The position numbers and the translations under genes were made by a program. From Balanoglossus misakiensis (Eukaryota > Hemichordata): a DNA stretch of 64,000 bases. Shown piece by piece: positions 1-18,055 of the stretch. The notes beneath the pieces were generated by a model. The model saw only the letters and a program-made list of their open reading frames with translations, had not been told where the DNA came from and made no database searches. How positions within the stretch are numbered: the stretch's first letter is position 1; every line of letters begins with the position of its first letter. The stretch is taken from positions 9,424,001 to 9,488,000 of the forward strand of contig CM082578.2 of assembly GCA_040954595.2 (NCBI GenBank), written 5' to 3'.

Positions 1-279
1 AAATGTCTGTTTATGACGAAAACACAGCCACATGAAATACACAGACGCGACATTGACAAATTAAATATATACTAAACTTCCTGTGGAACATGTATAAGAA
101 AAACATACACAGACAACAGAGGGCGCTCTCACGACCGAGTAGTGATTTTGTTTTCACAGTTTATAACAGTATTTTCTTTATTTGAGAGAGCGGGCGGCAT
201 CGAGTGGGATGAATTTAAACACTTGACCGTAAAGGAATCACAACTGTACACTTAGACTATTGGGGATAAAATTACAACA

Positions 280-417
280 TTACCGATCTTTCTTGATATA
301 GTCACGATATGGTCCGTATTTCGCTTGTAGCAAGCGCTTTCCAATGGACTTTCTCAGAGACTCGTAAACTGGAAATGTTTTCGCCTTGGCTTTCGTGGTT
401 CGCTTGCGCACGGGCAT
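280..417 (-). CDS. possible intronless micropeptide gene, 45 aa, basic
   Basis: Read on the minus strand, this is an ORF of 45 codons from an ATG with A at -3 to a TAA. The product begins MPVRKRTTKAKAK and ends PYRDYIKKDR. It is strongly basic, with 15 Lys/Arg, and has no membrane segment or signal peptide. The surroundings look like a small gene. A TATAAAG box lies about 80 bp upstream of the ATG (494-500), a palindromic TGACGTCA lies farther upstream (564-571), and an AATAAA signal lies about 100 bp past the stop (177-182). I do not recognise the protein. It could instead be one exon of a larger gene running off the left edge, or chance. The order of promoter, ORF and polyadenylation signal is what raises it above background; the function is unknown. 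Confidence 0.35.
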   Translation of the reverse strand: MPVRKRTTKAKAKTFPVYESLRKSIGKRLLQAKYGPYRDYIKKDR

Positions 418-493
418 ATTGCAGCATGGAAAGAAAAACACACACTTTTCATCTTTTCCCCTTGCGATAGTACGAGCGCTTGAGTTAATACAG

Positions 494-500
494 CTTTATA
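494..500 (-). promoter_or_regulatory. TATA box candidate for the 280-417 ORF
   Basis: On the minus strand the sequence reads TATAAAG. A start site about 30 bp downstream would fall near 465, roughly 50 nt ahead of the ORF start at 417. Confidence 0.35.
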
Positions 501-563
501 CCGTGCACTATCGTATATAATACAGTCACGTGGTGCTCTAGAAGTTCTAGCTGTTCCGATTGA

Positions 564-571
564 TGACGTCA
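564..571. promoter_or_regulatory. CRE-type palindrome TGACGTCA
   Basis: A perfect TGACGTCA octamer, the consensus site for CREB/ATF-family factors. It lies 64 bp upstream of the TATAAAG box, a normal position for a proximal promoter element. Binding is inferred from the motif alone. Confidence 0.35.
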
Positions 572-1606
572 TAAATTATACATAGAATAGCTCCCGAATT
601 CATTGCATGTAAACTTGTGTATAGTATTAGTTTAAGTTCCTTAAAATGCCGTTACCATGAACGTCGCATGATTCAAAGGCAAATAATTTGAGCCATCAAG
701 AGTCATGTGTTTTCTTGTCTCGGCGTACACAGTAGTGATCGTGGTCTGTATGAAGCACGCAAGGTCTGCGATTCCTACCTCTAGTCCCTGCTAACTGCCC
801 CCCAAAAATCCGAAGCTCCTGGAAGCAGACCGCCTACGGTCCCTCGTATTGCAAAGAAAATGTCATCCCCAATTATTCAAGCCAGTTGCCATTGAAGTCA
901 ACGGTATTCATGTCCTCTACATTTTGCTTGTACGAATGTAGGGTGCCAGCCCCACCCCTTTTGGATTTTGTTCACAAACACTGGCAAAGAAAAGACATAT
1001 ACGCGCATTTTCCTTGATTTTCATATATTTACACCGCACACAATGCATCGGAGCCTGCAAGTCGAGAACTTAAGTTACGTTCCAATCAATCTGCAATTTA
1101 ATTGGGCGGCTGAGTTTCAGAAATTTTAACTTGTCAAATAGATCTGTGAGTTGTTGTCAACTTCACGTCTATACATACAGGTTCTTGAAAGGTTGCGCTC
1201 ACTCTTTTCCTTCTATATCAACATTAAAGTACATGTGGACACTTTTGAAGTTTGTTGATGATTCAATCGCTGTTAGCTTACAAAAATTGTAAGTGTTGCG
1301 TTGTTATATAGTGGATGATTTTTGGAGTGGTTTAAAACATCGTTTTGCAATTGAATATTACTAAAGCCAAATATTTTAGAAGGAAGAAACCTACAGGAGC
1401 AAACGTTGGATGAAAAGTTACTTAAACACTGGTTATAAAGTCGCCCACCACCCACTGGTTTTGCCAAGAAAATTATATTGACGGAATGAAAAGTATTCTT
1501 TCAGTGAGAATTCGTGACTGAGAGTCACGACCAGACTCCCTAACCAAATATAGAAAAGCAGACCAATTCTTTCAAGAGTTAAAGGGTCTTTGTGTATACA
1601 ACAAAC
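572..1606. other. intergenic, upstream of copine
   Basis: No convincing gene, RNA or repeat was seen. The last few hundred bases must contain the copine promoter and 5' UTR. No TATA box is evident close to the copine ATG. Confidence 0.5.
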
Positions 1607-8327
<6,721 letters not shown>

Positions 8328-10110
8328 CAATATCTTCTGACAAGAGTTTCCGGAAGAAGAAAGATCAACTTTAGAGATATTTATTTAACAAAATCACTAA
8401 AACTATTTCCTTCTTTTAAATGAATCACTTCCTAAAGTTGTAGTCAAATCTCATTCAAAGTTGAAAGCACAGATTTTGAGCAAAATGTATTAATAAATTC
8501 TTATTCGATTTGTCCTCAAAACAGATCAACAAATCTTCATATAGTTTTACTAGAATTTACTTGAATATCAGTGCAATCCACAAATTCACATATACATGAA
8601 TATTAATTACAATTTATATATTATAATACAATCTAGAGTAGTAATGGTCACATGGATGACATTCTCAACTTCTGCCAAAGTGTGACTAAGTGTAGTACCG
8701 TAGTTGTAATAAGTTTGTAAAGTTCGTTATTCTGCTGTTTTTATGCTTTTGTTATATTTTTACACGATGCATATTTCATTTCTATACCAGAGTAGAAGAT
8801 ATGAAGTTAGAGTTTTGTTCTGCAATTTTGATACGTGACTTGAGCATTGTAGAAAGAGAGCTACATATTCCCAACCATGAGGCTACAGATGATATTCTTT
8901 GATTCATGAAAACTGTAGAATTCCACCAAGAGTCGAGAACATGTTATGATATTATATTTATACCATGTTAATATAATAGTCTTATCTTCCATTCAGTTCA
9001 TCTCTACTGATCATTGTAAGTTTAACCTTAGACATCTCTTTTTGAAGAATTTTGTCCCGTATGGCTGTGTGTAGGATTTCGCCACACTGCGATTCACATC
9101 ACTGCCATTTAAAGGAATACAATAATCTCTAATTTACAAATGCCTGGATAAAAAGTGTGGAAATCTGTGATTGGCTTGATTTCCACTTGCCATGGTAACA
9201 GTGGCTGAATTTTCATTGTTGACCATATACATGTACATTTGTACCATGGTTTCACATTTCACTGGTTAATATTGCGAATCTGAAATAATTTTTACAGATC
9301 AAGAGATATTTAGTGGTGTAGTATTTTGGCATCCAGCATATGTTTGATCAGCAGTCTGATAAATTATTGATGGGATTTTTTTAACCATAGGGTTACCCCA
9401 ATTTAATATGTACATGTAGGATATGACTGGTAAACTATATTGGAGAGTTAGATTTAATGTATACTAGTCTCCTTACAAAATATTACACAGAAAAATTCCA
9501 TGTGGCTTGGTTGAACTTTAGTACAGCATTAATCATAGGCAGTGCTAATTTTAATTCTTGATTATAGGGGTAGAAAATGGAAATTATAACAATTTACTAT
9601 CAAGCCATGTATTAGAACTATTATCAGTATTTACTCTAGGCTGATATCAAGTCATTTTGATATGTATATTTTTTTGTAAATACATTTGATTAATACTCGG
9701 TCTTCACGAGTTTTGTCAGTTCTTCTGAACTTCAGATCATAAGTTGTGTATACAGTTGCCACTTACAGAAAGTTCTCATTGTATATTTCACACCATAAAC
9801 TCTCTGTATCACATCTCACCTTTTTCCTCTTTATAAAGATTCATCCGCCGATAAGAACTTGGCATTAGGTTGTGCACTATTTTACAAGATGGTATGGCGC
9901 CCTCTAGTGTCATCTTAACTCTGAATGGGGAGGCTAGGCTGGGCAGTGTAGAAATACAAGAATCATGGCTTTTTACATTGCTTCTGCACAGGGAAACTGT
10001 CAAAAGCAGCTTTTGTGTTTTCATTTTTGAACTTTTCAGAAGAACGAAGCTGATTTGCAGGACTATGGTATGAAAAAGGGAAGGGTCACAACTTGATACA
10101 TGTACCATTC
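8328..10110. other. copine 3' UTR and tail-to-tail spacer with ALG10
   Basis: An AATAAA at 8492-8497 on the plus strand, 165 nt past the copine stop, is a plausible polyadenylation signal. The rest is AT-rich, non-repetitive sequence without a supportable ORF. Confidence 0.5.
8492..8497 (+). terminator. AATAAA polyadenylation signal candidate, copine
   Basis: First canonical AATAAA after the copine stop codon. Later, weaker signals could also be used. Confidence 0.45.
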
Positions 10111-10116
10111 TTTATT
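10111..10116 (-). terminator. AATAAA polyadenylation signal candidate, ALG10
   Basis: Reads AATAAA on the minus strand, about 605 nt beyond the ALG10 stop at 10722, which would give a moderate 3' UTR. Confidence 0.4.
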
Positions 10117-10721
10117 GCTACATGTAAGTACAAGACTGCTCCAATCAGAAACCAGAGATCTACCACAGAATAATTGTTTTTAAAATTTAAAATCATTTTT
10201 TATATACATAAACCTTTATATACTTCTTGTCTTTTATATCACTATTTTCAATTAACGTACTTTCTTCACAATTAAGTCAGGAAGTTTCACTCCTGCAAAA
10301 ATCAGTCAGACAAATAAACCTACTAGATATGAACTAAAGTAGATTATTGCAAAAGGATAGATGACAAAGTATTTGTACCAGTCTGTCAGTCTCAATTAAA
10401 ATTAAGTATATCCAAAAATACCACCGACTCTAGACATCTCATTTCAGACTCATTACATTCCACTTTTATGGTGCAGAGTGACTGGACCCGGTTTGGAAAC
10501 GATATGTCACTTGTTCTGCAGCAGTAAGTGCACAGCACTCTGACTGAGTTGAGGTCTTTTGGGAAGTTTTCAATTCATCTGGAGTTAGAATGGTTTTGCT
10601 GTCCTGTTGATGAAATGAATGAAGTGCCCACCTAATAACTATCTAAGAGGCCAAAGTGGGTTTTAAATTGTTACATTGGAACTTCAATTCAACTGCAAAA
10701 CCCAACCAAATACACAAGTGA

Positions 10722-12609
10722 CTACCACATGAATCTTTGAGTGTCCGGGCTGTCCGGCCAAGTGAACGGCCTGTCTATGAACATGCTGACAGTGGCATAG
10801 TTGATGGCCAGGTACAGCAGGGCTTCAAGCGCAAGCAGAGGGTAATCCTGCAACTGCATGTGCAGTCTGAACATCACGAAGGGGATGATGAAGTACCGAA
10901 ACTCCAGCAGCCTCTGCGGAACGGTCGTCAGGACGACGCAGACGCCGAACACCAGTTTCCACAACACGGTCTTGTGCATCAGCTGGTTGGCCATGCTCCA
11001 GCCGCCGAAGACGTAGACCGGCACCAGGGCGTAGCGGGTGATTGCGCGCCGGTTGATGATCTTCTTCCACACGTAGAACGGGTAGTGCCTGTTGTCGGAG
11101 AGCAGGTAGGGGTGAACGGCCGTGAAGTAGTAGATGAGGTTGATGGCGAGCGCGGCGCTGGCCACCACGAAGACCGCGTGGCGCTTCTGGAAGACTACAA
11201 ATTTGAGGAGGTTGAACGGCACGATGAAGAACGGGGAGGCGAACGCGGCCGTGAAGGCAAAGAAATAGAACAGCTGCGGGACGTTGAGGCAAGCTTCGTG
11301 ACTGGTCCTGGCGCCGACCACTATTCCGTCGTTTTTGATGACGAAAACTACAAACGCGATCACGACAAGTCCGTAGGGGAAAAGTTTTCCAACCAAAGAC
11401 ATGACATTTGGGACGCGACTCAAAAATCTGAAAACGTCTTTTATGCTCTCCGTGATGACTTGAGCAAAGTTTGTGACCTCTGACCCTTCATCCTCTGCAT
11501 CTTGCCCATCATCATCTTTGTCGTTCTCCACCTCCTCCTCCTCCTGGCTGTTTTCAACCATCTCAACAGCCGTCACCCCAGCGACAAACACCACCCATAT
11601 GACGTTGGTCTGACGGAACATAATAGCACACGCCCCAGCCAGAGCGGCATTCATGTGGTTGCCATGGAGACTGAGGAGGTACATGAACAGCACAAAGAAA
11701 GTGGAGCCCGCATCCGTGTAGTACAGGAATGTGAAGAAGTACAGAACAGGAAACAGCGCCATGATCACTGATGTGACGGACAACTTCAAGCCAGACACCT
11801 ACAGAGGAAAACAGATTGTAAAGAATTTTACATTACAAGTTGCCCAGGTGTGGCACACAAAACGATACATTCTAATTAACATTTGCTAGGTACAATTTAT
11901 CACCAGTGATGTGTGTGGATATATGTCTCACTGTAGTATTAAAAGAATTAAAACTTTTACCTCAGACCCAGGATTCAGTTTCCTCAGAATCGCATAGACC
12001 AGATATAGATTAAGCATTGCAAACAGCACATTAGTCAGTCGAAGCATTGTGGTGGAACAGTATTCTGCGATGTCAGCTTCAAAATACCAGCTAACTGGCT
12101 TGAGTATGCCAATAGACACTAGGTATAAACCAGGCAGCGTGGTTATCATTGGGTCCCACTGCAAGAAAAAGGACATTGTTTATGATTATGATGTGGGGTG
12201 CGTGTAAGTGGCCCTTTACCAGTAATGTTAAATTAATTGATTGATTGATTGGAAAAATTACGTTTCAATTACTGCATCAAATTATTCTACTGTATCCTGT
12301 TTCGGTTATACATGAAACTGGAATCCTGCCTTATACATGTAGCATGGCATATGCGCACAGCTGAGCGCAACAACACGTGTGTATGTTTACTTTTCACGTG
12401 TCGACAAATGGACATGTATTGTAAAAGCCTACCTCAGAAAATGAACCGTTGCAATAACGCTGTGCTTGTGGGACATGAAAAATTTCGTCCATGTACGGGT
12501 TGGGTTGCACCCGATTCATCTTCAAGAACGTAACTATCGTGAAGCCGAAGAAAATGCTGCCTGCAGTGAAGTAAGCCTGCACTTGCAGAAACATATTGGA
12601 CGCAGCCAT
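10722..12609 (-). CDS. ALG10: ALG10, dolichyl-P-Glc alpha-1,2-glucosyltransferase, 483 aa
   Basis: ALG10 adds the third and terminal glucose to the lipid-linked oligosaccharide in the ER membrane, the last step before transfer by oligosaccharyltransferase. Minus-strand exons: 12609-12433, 12158-11961, 11798-10722. Both introns are GT-AG and phase 0. The start MAASNMFLQV at 12609 is preferred over an in-frame ATG at 12633 because the shorter form aligns with the family's N-terminus. Diagnostic stretches are YMDEIFHVPQAQRYC (residues 39-53), WDPMITTLPGLYL at the start of exon 2, FLYYTDAGS, FRQTNVIWVVF (186-196), SHEACLNVPQLFYFF, DNRHYPFYVWKKI, the RLLEFRYFI stretch and the family's C-terminal RFMW. 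Many hydrophobic segments indicate a polytopic membrane protein. The length is close to the ~470 aa usual for animals. A very acidic insert (about residues 206-233, EEEE and DKDDD runs) lies in a loop that is more basic in vertebrates. Confidence 0.97.
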
Positions 12610-12633
12610 TTTGAAATGATGATTTCTACCCAC

Positions 12634-12831
12634 AATGCGGTGCGATACGTGCCCGGCCTCAAGATCAATTTCGTTTTAACACGGTGTATTTTTTACATGG
12701 ATTGTTGTAGATTTAAACGAATTAATGAGCTAGTATTAAATTAATTCAAAAATGTTTACAATATCTGTAAGTTTAAATCGTGCGTACACAAATATTCACT
12801 TCCGTGGTTGAGGGCGCTGTTCTAGGTAAAC
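12634..12831. promoter_or_regulatory. shared head-to-head promoter region ALG10 / TPRKB
   Basis: Only about 220 bp separate the ALG10 ATG (12609) from the TPRKB ATG (12832), and they point away from each other. Both promoters must lie here or overlap the 5' exons. No TATA box was recognised. A bidirectional promoter is inferred from geometry, not from a motif. Confidence 0.6.
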
Positions 12832-15014
12832 ATGGCCTCTGAATCCTTCGCGTTTGAGCTGTTCCCAGATTGTAAAGTAACGATAGCGTTGTTTTGCGAA
12901 GTTAAAAACTGCAGAGAGCTGAAAAGAAGCATAGTGGATGGGGACATCGATGCTGCGCTTCTGAATTCATCAATGGTAAAGATGTGACAACGATCTCTCT
13001 CTCCCCCCCCCCTCTTTCTCTCTGCATGTCAGTTTCTCTCAGACCATAGACCCTACATGTAGAGGTCTATGCTCAGACAGATACTTATAATTGTCAGTCA
13101 GTGAGGATTTTTGAGACACTGTTGTTGAATTCTTTGCCGTGGGTGAATGAATATAAGTGGCAAGGTTCTAACCACTAGACTTTGTACAAGGACTAGTGAA
13201 CAATTAGGGGGAGTTGTCTGGTGTGATAACCCCTAAAATGTAGCTAAAGTTAAAGATGATGTGTCTGCCTATTCTCATACTATGTACAGTTTGCAATACT
13301 TAGAGACATGGCAGTTCAATATTTGATATTCAAAAAATAATTAAAAAAGGACATTTATTTAACATCTATCCGCAGATAGTCGACCCATTCCAAGTATTGA
13401 TAGCTGCAAATAAGGCGATACATTTGAACCATCATGGCAAGATGAAGACAAGGAACATCAATTCAGAAGTCCTCTTCAATTTGTCACCAACAAACAATGT
13501 AAGTGGGAATGACTTATTGTGTCTGGTCACACCTGTTTTAGTGTGAGTCAAACCTGAAATGTAATTTGTTTAAAAATATATGTTTGACTGTTATGGTGTA
13601 ATACGTGTAATGGTAATAGCTACATGTATGTTTCCGCTGTCTCTCATAATGTGCAATTTCATTGAACTGTTTAGAACTTTGTAACTGTTTCCTTCACTTT
13701 TGACTTCCTTCAGATTTCTGATGCTTTCAAGAAGTTCGGTCTCGGAGACACTGACACATCATTTCTAGCAGCCATTCTGAACGACAATGCTGGCGATAAG
13801 TTGGAAAGCTTGGAACAGCAGGTGGATGGGACCATGGTTGGCCTGGATCAGCTTAAAGACGTCACTGATGAAGGCAAAATAAAGAAGGTGAGTGCAGTGT
13901 TTACTATTTTGAGCTGTATCCCCCAAATTGACCCGGCATTATAGAAATTGTCAGTTGATAGGAAAATCAACCTGCGAAACCTAGAACAAACTCTTGTGTC
14001 AAACAGACATACCAACGAGGGTCAACTGCCAAGTCTGAAACTCTACGTAATTTGAAGAGTGAAATTTAAAGAATGTAGTGACCTTTTGCAATACCCGGGG
14101 ATTCAACCTCCAAACTGTAATTTACTTCTGAAATTAAAAAGATTGCCTCTTTCAATAAGCCATGGTCAGTGACCTGGTCCCCATTGGATCATTGGGAAAA
14201 CACTGAAGGACATCACGGTGGAATGAAATCAATCAAGGCATGTCTGTAAAGTGGCTCTGACAAGGTTTCTAATAAAGCACTAGTCTGAAGTATGATGTGC
14301 AACATATCAGAAATGTTTTGTGTTAAAACAGAGGTCAAGCTCACACAGTGATTCTCTCAAACTCCAACATGTCTATAAAAAGATGGAATTTTAATTCATA
14401 ATGCACACGGTTTAATCATCCACTAAATGTCAAGCAATACTGTGAGACATACCCCCCCCCCCAAAAAAAAAAAAATCGCTCCCAGTTCCTGGCAATTAAA
14501 AGCAGAGACTCCTAAAGTAGAGTTGTGTAGCTTAAGGTTATCCAGCTTATTCAGGTAGTAAATAAATGACAGGCATGACATTTCGCGGAGGGGCAGGGGC
14601 ATTAAGCTTTAGTGAATTTGGCTGGAAGGGCTGCCTGATTGCCGTTGTGTCGTGGAACCCAAACAATTTGAGAGCCATACCATCTTCAAGTTTCATTATA
14701 TCTCCATTAGTTTCCCGGTGGTGTATTATTACTGATCTCGTCGATCCTAAGAAAAGAAATCAGTGGTGCATTGCGAATGGTTATTGGAGTCTCAACCCCC
14801 TGGAAAAAACATTTCCTTGCCTCGAGGTTGTCTCGGCAACTTGGGACCAGGCGAATCAAAAGTGACACATTTCTATGTACAATGCAAAAAAAAACTAAAA
14901 CACGTACATTCTGTTTTGATTTCACAGATTTACAAGATTCAAGACTTGGAGCTGAAAAACAGCACGCTTCTGGATGCCGTGGTGTGCAGAATGTCGACCA
15001 AGGACGCTTCTTAG
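12832..15014 (+). CDS. TPRKB: TPRKB, Cgi121-type KEOPS complex subunit, 175 aa
   Basis: TPRKB binds the kinase PRPK (TP53RK/Bud32) in the KEOPS complex, which makes N6-threonylcarbamoyladenosine at position 37 of ANN-decoding tRNAs. Coding exons: 12832-12975, 13376-13498, 13714-13887, 14928-15014. All are phase 0 and GT-AG. The translation gives 48+41+58+28 residues, 175 in total, the same length as the human protein as I remember it. Family stretches are [13 protein letters not shown] (N-terminus), [48 protein letters not shown] and the C-terminal [13 protein letters not shown]. The 1.04-kb third intron holds chance ORFs only. An AATAAA lies 407 nt after the stop. Confidence 0.97.
13044..13070. 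repeat. short near-perfect palindrome in TPRKB intron 1
   Basis: CATAGACC and GGTCTATG arms flank the palindromic core CTACATGTAG, with one extra base breaking perfect symmetry. It could form a small cruciform or hairpin. It may be a fragment of a dispersed ACATGTA-rich repeat. Confidence 0.5.
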
Positions 15015-16494
15015 ACCCACTCCGACCGAACAAGACAAGGCACCGCACTGCGAGTCGATTAATTCGAAACCACCATCGGAAAAAGGGCCGGCTACATTCA
15101 CTATAATCCCCTGGGCACTTCCCATCATAAAAAAAACCTGGGACATACAGAGAAAGTGCACAAAGACAGTAATTTATTGCGCCGAGTTTACAGACCTCAT
15201 CAAATTAGGGAATGAAAGGAGCAAACTTCTAGGAATGACTGCGGGCTACGTGAACTTTGATATTACTTCATTAAAAGAAGAAACACCTGGGGACATTTTG
15301 CACAGAAAAGACGCATTATGTGAAATTAAGCAGCATCAGTGAACACGGGTCGATGTTGGAACGGATTTTATTTCAGCAAACAGTTCATTTCTCGTAATTG
15401 TTTTGTCATTTTAGAAAGAGAATAAATTATTTTTCTCTACATTTGGCTGTGTGTGACTGATTTCTTCAGCTATAAATCTTGAGAGAGAGAAAAAAAATCT
15501 TGTGGTGGAAGTACATTATTTAACTCAAAAACAGCAATTGACACATTTCATGGATTTTAATTTCCTGTTCTTTTCCTATAAAACGTTAAAGAGAGCTCTC
15601 ATATTGACCACAAAGTGAAACCACCCAAGACAATTTGATTGCAGCAGCAGCCTGAACATGAATGTAAATTACATTTCAAGCAACTTCAGTGTGAACACTA
15701 TCGGTCCTTAAATTTTTCTCTAGACACATTTGATTGTTAAACATTAGCTACGTTCATTTTCATTGAAGAGGTAGTTGTTTTACTTTTGGCAAATTAAAAA
15801 ATCTGTCAAAACTCGGACAAATTTACAAGAAATACCAGTCCTGTAAAACTTCATCATTCACCTGTGTGGGTAGGATTTCAGTTCAGTTACTCGTAAGAAC
15901 AAGATGGTAACTGTGCCTACATGTATGCATATGCCCCATGAAACCATGGAGAGTATTACCGGTACTCACTATGTACCATATTGTTCTAGGAATACTTTCA
16001 TACTCTAAAAACCTGAGTGACTTATTTGGCACTTGAAATTCCCTCCCTCATCATAATTCATGCCAAAAAGAACACTGGGTGGAAACAACTGTGAGTCTCT
16101 AAATCTAAGTGTATTACTAGTACAAAAATGTATGCTTCTGTATTTGACTTCAATTTCTTGTGAAGCCAGTTTCCTAACATACAAACATGTAAAACTTCTT
16201 GTGTGTTCCTCAGTCTCCGAGGGTTAACATAGAAGACAGTAGATACAGACTATGAGATATCATTGCTGATGTTTGAATACATGTAGATGTAGCTGGGGTA
16301 TTTGTTGCTCAAGGTTCAAGGAATTCTATCATTCGGGACTAGACTCGGTTACTATGCAAGAACGGCTCCTATATAAAGGTGATTACTCTTTTGTGGCCAA
16401 GTCTGTACGGCAGTGCAAATTAACCCTATACGGTTAATGGATGGAAGTGGGCCCCGATGTGTACGACCCCGAGGCTACATCGTAACCACGGTCA
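15015..16494. other. tail-to-tail spacer TPRKB / PPIL1
   Basis: Contains the 3' UTRs of both genes and no additional supportable gene. The plus-strand AATAAA at 15421-15426 marks the probable TPRKB end. I found no canonical signal close to the PPIL1 stop. Confidence 0.5.
15421..15426 (+). terminator. AATAAA polyadenylation signal, TPRKB
   Basis: Canonical hexamer 407 nt after the TPRKB stop; first good candidate on this strand. Confidence 0.55.
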
Positions 16495-17705
16495 TCAAAG
16501 AGACTTCGGATAGGCTTTCAAGATTCTAACGTCGTCCACGGGCCTGTCCCCGTTGTCCGTCTCCACCATGCCCATCCTGTTGATGACGCTGATTCCTCCA
16601 CTGACCCGTCCGAAGATGGTGTGTTTGCCGTCCAGCCACTGAGCGGGCGCAAGGCTGATGAAGAACTGGCTGCCGTTTGTGTTGGGTCCGCTGTTTGCCA
16701 TGGAGAGAACTCCAGCCCCCGTGTGCTTCAACTCCGGCGAAATTTCGTCCTCAAAGCTCCTTCCGTAGATAGATGCCCCTCCCCTGCCTGGAAAATTAGA
16801 AAAATACTTCATGAAATTGACTTTTTTACCACTGATGTATTCTATTATCTACATGTACTTATCTAATAATAATACAAACAATCTCATTCTGACCTGCAGC
16901 TGTTCAATGGCAGATTTTTATCTGACCGATCATGGACTCAACTTATATCGCTGAAAAAGATGTAATTTAGAGACTGTGATAGTAAAACTGCATATCTTGC
17001 GAAAGAAAAAAATGAATAAAAATATCACCCATGTGGCTTTAAAGCTAATTTGTACAATGGAATGCATTGTTTTCCAAGATAACACGTACATCCAATGTAC
17101 ATTCAACAGAGCAACTGACCTGTTCCTGTGGGATCTCCTCCCTGGATCATAAAATCTTTGATTATTCTGTGAAATTTGCAGTTGTTATAATAACCTCGTT
17201 TGGACAACTCTGCAAAATTCCTGCAGGTTTTTGGTGCATGGTGCCAGTACAGTTCCACTGTAATCCTACCCACACTATGAAGATAAACAAAGAACTTCAG
17301 GTGAGTGTTATCAGCGCCCTCATGAGGCAACCGTGAAAATATTTTGTGCACACACTGTTTGTCGCGTTTCTGTTTTAAAATATACGTAACAACGCAAGTT
17401 TGGCAGTCCCATGTATGACACTTACATGTAGATCATTATTTACTCGATTTGAAGACACAGGCACGTCATGAATGGACGTTGACACACTTCCATGAAAACG
17501 TGTATCGACCGTACGCCGACAACGTCATCTATAGATATTTTTACATTACAGAGGAAGTGGGCCATACGGGTGTTTCAGGACCGATTCCTGTACTTCTTTC
17601 TTTCATACCAAAGAGAAAATATCTTTAAATCACCCTAGCTGACACGATACCTTACCTTGTTTCGAGAACAACAAGCGCAGCATTTTCAGATGTGCACGCC
17701 GCCAT
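16495..17705 (-). CDS. PPIL1: PPIL1, spliceosomal peptidyl-prolyl isomerase, 165 aa
   Basis: PPIL1 is a small nuclear cyclophilin of the activated spliceosome, where it associates with SKIP/SNW1. Minus-strand exons: 17705-17656 (50 nt), 17274-17120 (155 nt), 16787-16495 (293 nt). Junctions are GT-AG and the phases close to 165 codons plus TGA. The product begins [17 protein letters not shown] and continues [20 protein letters not shown]. Cyclophilin active-site stretches are [19 protein letters not shown] (the FHR arginine), [11 protein letters not shown] and [13 protein letters not shown], containing the tryptophan and histidine of the cyclosporin pocket. The C-terminus [16 protein letters not shown] matches the PPIL1 subfamily. 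The length is one residue short of the human protein as remembered. An ATGGCGGC start context and head-to-head PDCL support the start. Confidence 0.97.
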
Positions 17706-18055
17706 ATTGAAATACCCAACATGCATTTCGACTGAAAAAAATGGCAGCCTTCTGTTCGAGCCGGTGAAGATAGCTTTGAGATTTGTATTATATGTGATAA
17801 ATTGCTACAAACCTCCAAGCAGTTCCGAATTTATTCAGGAAAACCCACCAACAGAGGGAAATCTTTACAAACTTGTGTTGTAGAACGAGGATCGCCCACA
17901 GTAAGTGAAAGGGGTCAACGAACTTTCATTCATTCATTCATCTCTTCCGTCGCTCTTTCCCGGATTATATCCCTCCATCTGTAACAGATTTGCTCATCAA
18001 AGATCCACCTGGACTCTTTATAGACGACCAAGAAGAAGATACATTCACAGGATCC
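17706..18055. promoter_or_regulatory. shared head-to-head promoter region PPIL1 / PDCL
   Basis: 350 bp lie between the two divergent ATGs. On the plus strand a donor-like CCCACA/GTAAGTG at 17900/17901 and an acceptor-like CTGTAACAG ending at 17987 suggest a short non-coding first exon of PDCL and an 87-bp intron. The frame from 17988 to the PDCL ATG is open but is not needed, because the family start is at 18056. Confidence 0.5.

Noticed and set aside
10737-11483. 248-codon plus-strand ORF opposite ALG10 exon 3
   Set aside because: Shadow of a GC-rich coding exon. The minus strand encodes the conserved ALG10 sequence, and the plus translation has no recognisable domain.
14707-15161. Several overlapping ORFs of 79-122 codons around TPRKB exon 4
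   Set aside because: They overlap a verified exon in other frames and show no independent features.
17988-18055. N-terminal extension of PDCL upstream of 18056
   Set aside because: The frame is open and acceptor-like sites exist, but the family's N-terminus aligns at MATLEDRILGEK, so this is treated as 5' UTR.
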